Shown here: positions 5,648 through 5,914 of the stretch, one piece after another
How positions within the stretch are numbered: position 1 is the first letter of the stretch
How the letters are laid out: each line of letters opens with the position of its first letter
Source: Lentisphaeria bacterium
Lineage (GTDB): Bacteria; Verrucomicrobiota; Lentisphaeria; Oligosphaerales; Oligosphaeraceae
NCBI GenBank assembly: GCA_016302725.1
Contig: JAEDNB010000131.1
Span: 1 to 5,914, forward strand
Direction of reading: 5' to 3'
Length of the DNA stretch: 5,914 nucleotides
Translations under genes and position numbers: made by a program
Notes under the pieces: generated by a model
Databases searched by the model: none
What the model saw: only the letters and a program-made list of their open reading frames with translations
Told to the model about the DNA's origin: nothing

Positions 5648-5914
5648 ATGAATCCTATGCACATGACAAGCCAAATTCCCATTGAAGAATACAACGCATG
5701 GCCAGCAGAACTGACGGAGCACTATTCCATTTGGCATGCAGAGGTTCTTCATGAGCACTGGCAAGACGAAACGGACATAGCCTGCAAATACCCCAAGGCT
5801 GTGCTCCATCCACACCATTGGGTAGAGTTTCCCATCCTCAAGGGCAAGTCCATCATCGTGATCTACATCGAATACCCGTTGAATCGCGTTTTTGTGAAAT
5901 ATGTTGGCCCGAAG
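5648..5914 (+). CDS. HigB-family (RelE superfamily) toxin-like protein, 3' end outside window
   Basis: The frame is open from the ATG at 5648 to the window end, exactly 89 codons. Other in-frame starts are ATG 5657, ATG 5663 and GTG 5630; the last has an AGG (5618-5620) nine bases before it, so the true start is uncertain. By eye the protein follows the HigB-type mRNA interferase pattern of about 100 residues: W29 and W38, then DIACKYPKAVL (43-53), a hydrophobic strand HWVEFPI with KGK (57-67), IIVIYIEY (69-76), and VFVKYVG (81-87). Such toxins cut mRNA on the ribosome and are held in check by a downstream HigA antitoxin, which would lie beyond the edge. One oddity is that VG is followed by Pro-Lys, where the family usually has Thr-His. 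Wobble positions are less C-biased than in the four left genes, pointing to a different origin. The family match rests on memory of conserved positions only. Confidence 0.62.
   Translation, partial: MNPMHMTSQIPIEEYNAWPAELTEHYSIWHAEVLHEHWQDETDIACKYPKAVLHPHHWVEFPILKGKSIIVIYIEYPLNRVFVKYVGPK

Noticed and set aside
5627..5818. Minus-strand 63-codon frame at the right end
   Set aside because: It lies opposite the HigB-like frame, has no recognisable features, and the plus-strand frame fits a known family.

Overview
The window carries four closely packed plus-strand genes in visibly GC-rich DNA (1 to about 5340). After them comes an intergenic stretch of about 300 bases, much of it AT-rich, and then the 5' part of a fifth plus-strand gene that runs off the right edge. 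The four left genes share a strong preference for C at wobble positions and have no recognisable Shine-Dalgarno sequence. A eukaryotic-type Ser/Thr kinase with a transmembrane segment and an extracytoplasmic LamG-like domain, next to a secreted alpha/alpha-toroid protein and a sodium/amino-acid symporter, suggests a GC-rich bacterium of the PVC type (Lentisphaerae, Kiritimatiellota or Planctomycetes). That assignment is an inference from style and gene content; no marker gene is present.

Layout. 3-641: C-terminal part of a protein ending in an Ig-like beta-sandwich; its upstream part is outside the window. 749-2086 (possible start at 731): exported alpha/alpha-toroid (terpenoid-cyclase-like fold) protein of unknown function. 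2086-3924: membrane-anchored Ser/Thr protein kinase; its ATG overlaps the TAA of the preceding gene by one base (TAATG). 3932-5341: amino acid/sodium symporter of the AGCS family, starting 7 bases after the kinase stop. The last three genes therefore look like one transcriptional and partly translationally coupled unit. It would join an envelope protein, a transmembrane kinase that could sense something outside the membrane, and a nutrient transporter. The functional link is a hypothesis.

5342-5647: no convincing gene. It holds a run of G-tracts able to form a G-quadruplex directly after the symporter stop, a nested inverted repeat, an 8-bp-arm inverted repeat, a weak promoter-like pair, and a perfect 17-base palindrome (arms of 8, one central base). 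The palindrome lies just in front of the last gene.

5648-5914 (open at the right edge): a small protein that aligns by eye with HigB-type mRNA interferase toxins (RelE superfamily). With the palindrome as operator, this looks like the start of a higBA toxin-antitoxin module, with the antitoxin expected just beyond the window. The base composition change between the symporter and this gene fits an accessory insertion.

I found no tRNA, rRNA, CRISPR array, transposase or insertion-sequence ends.
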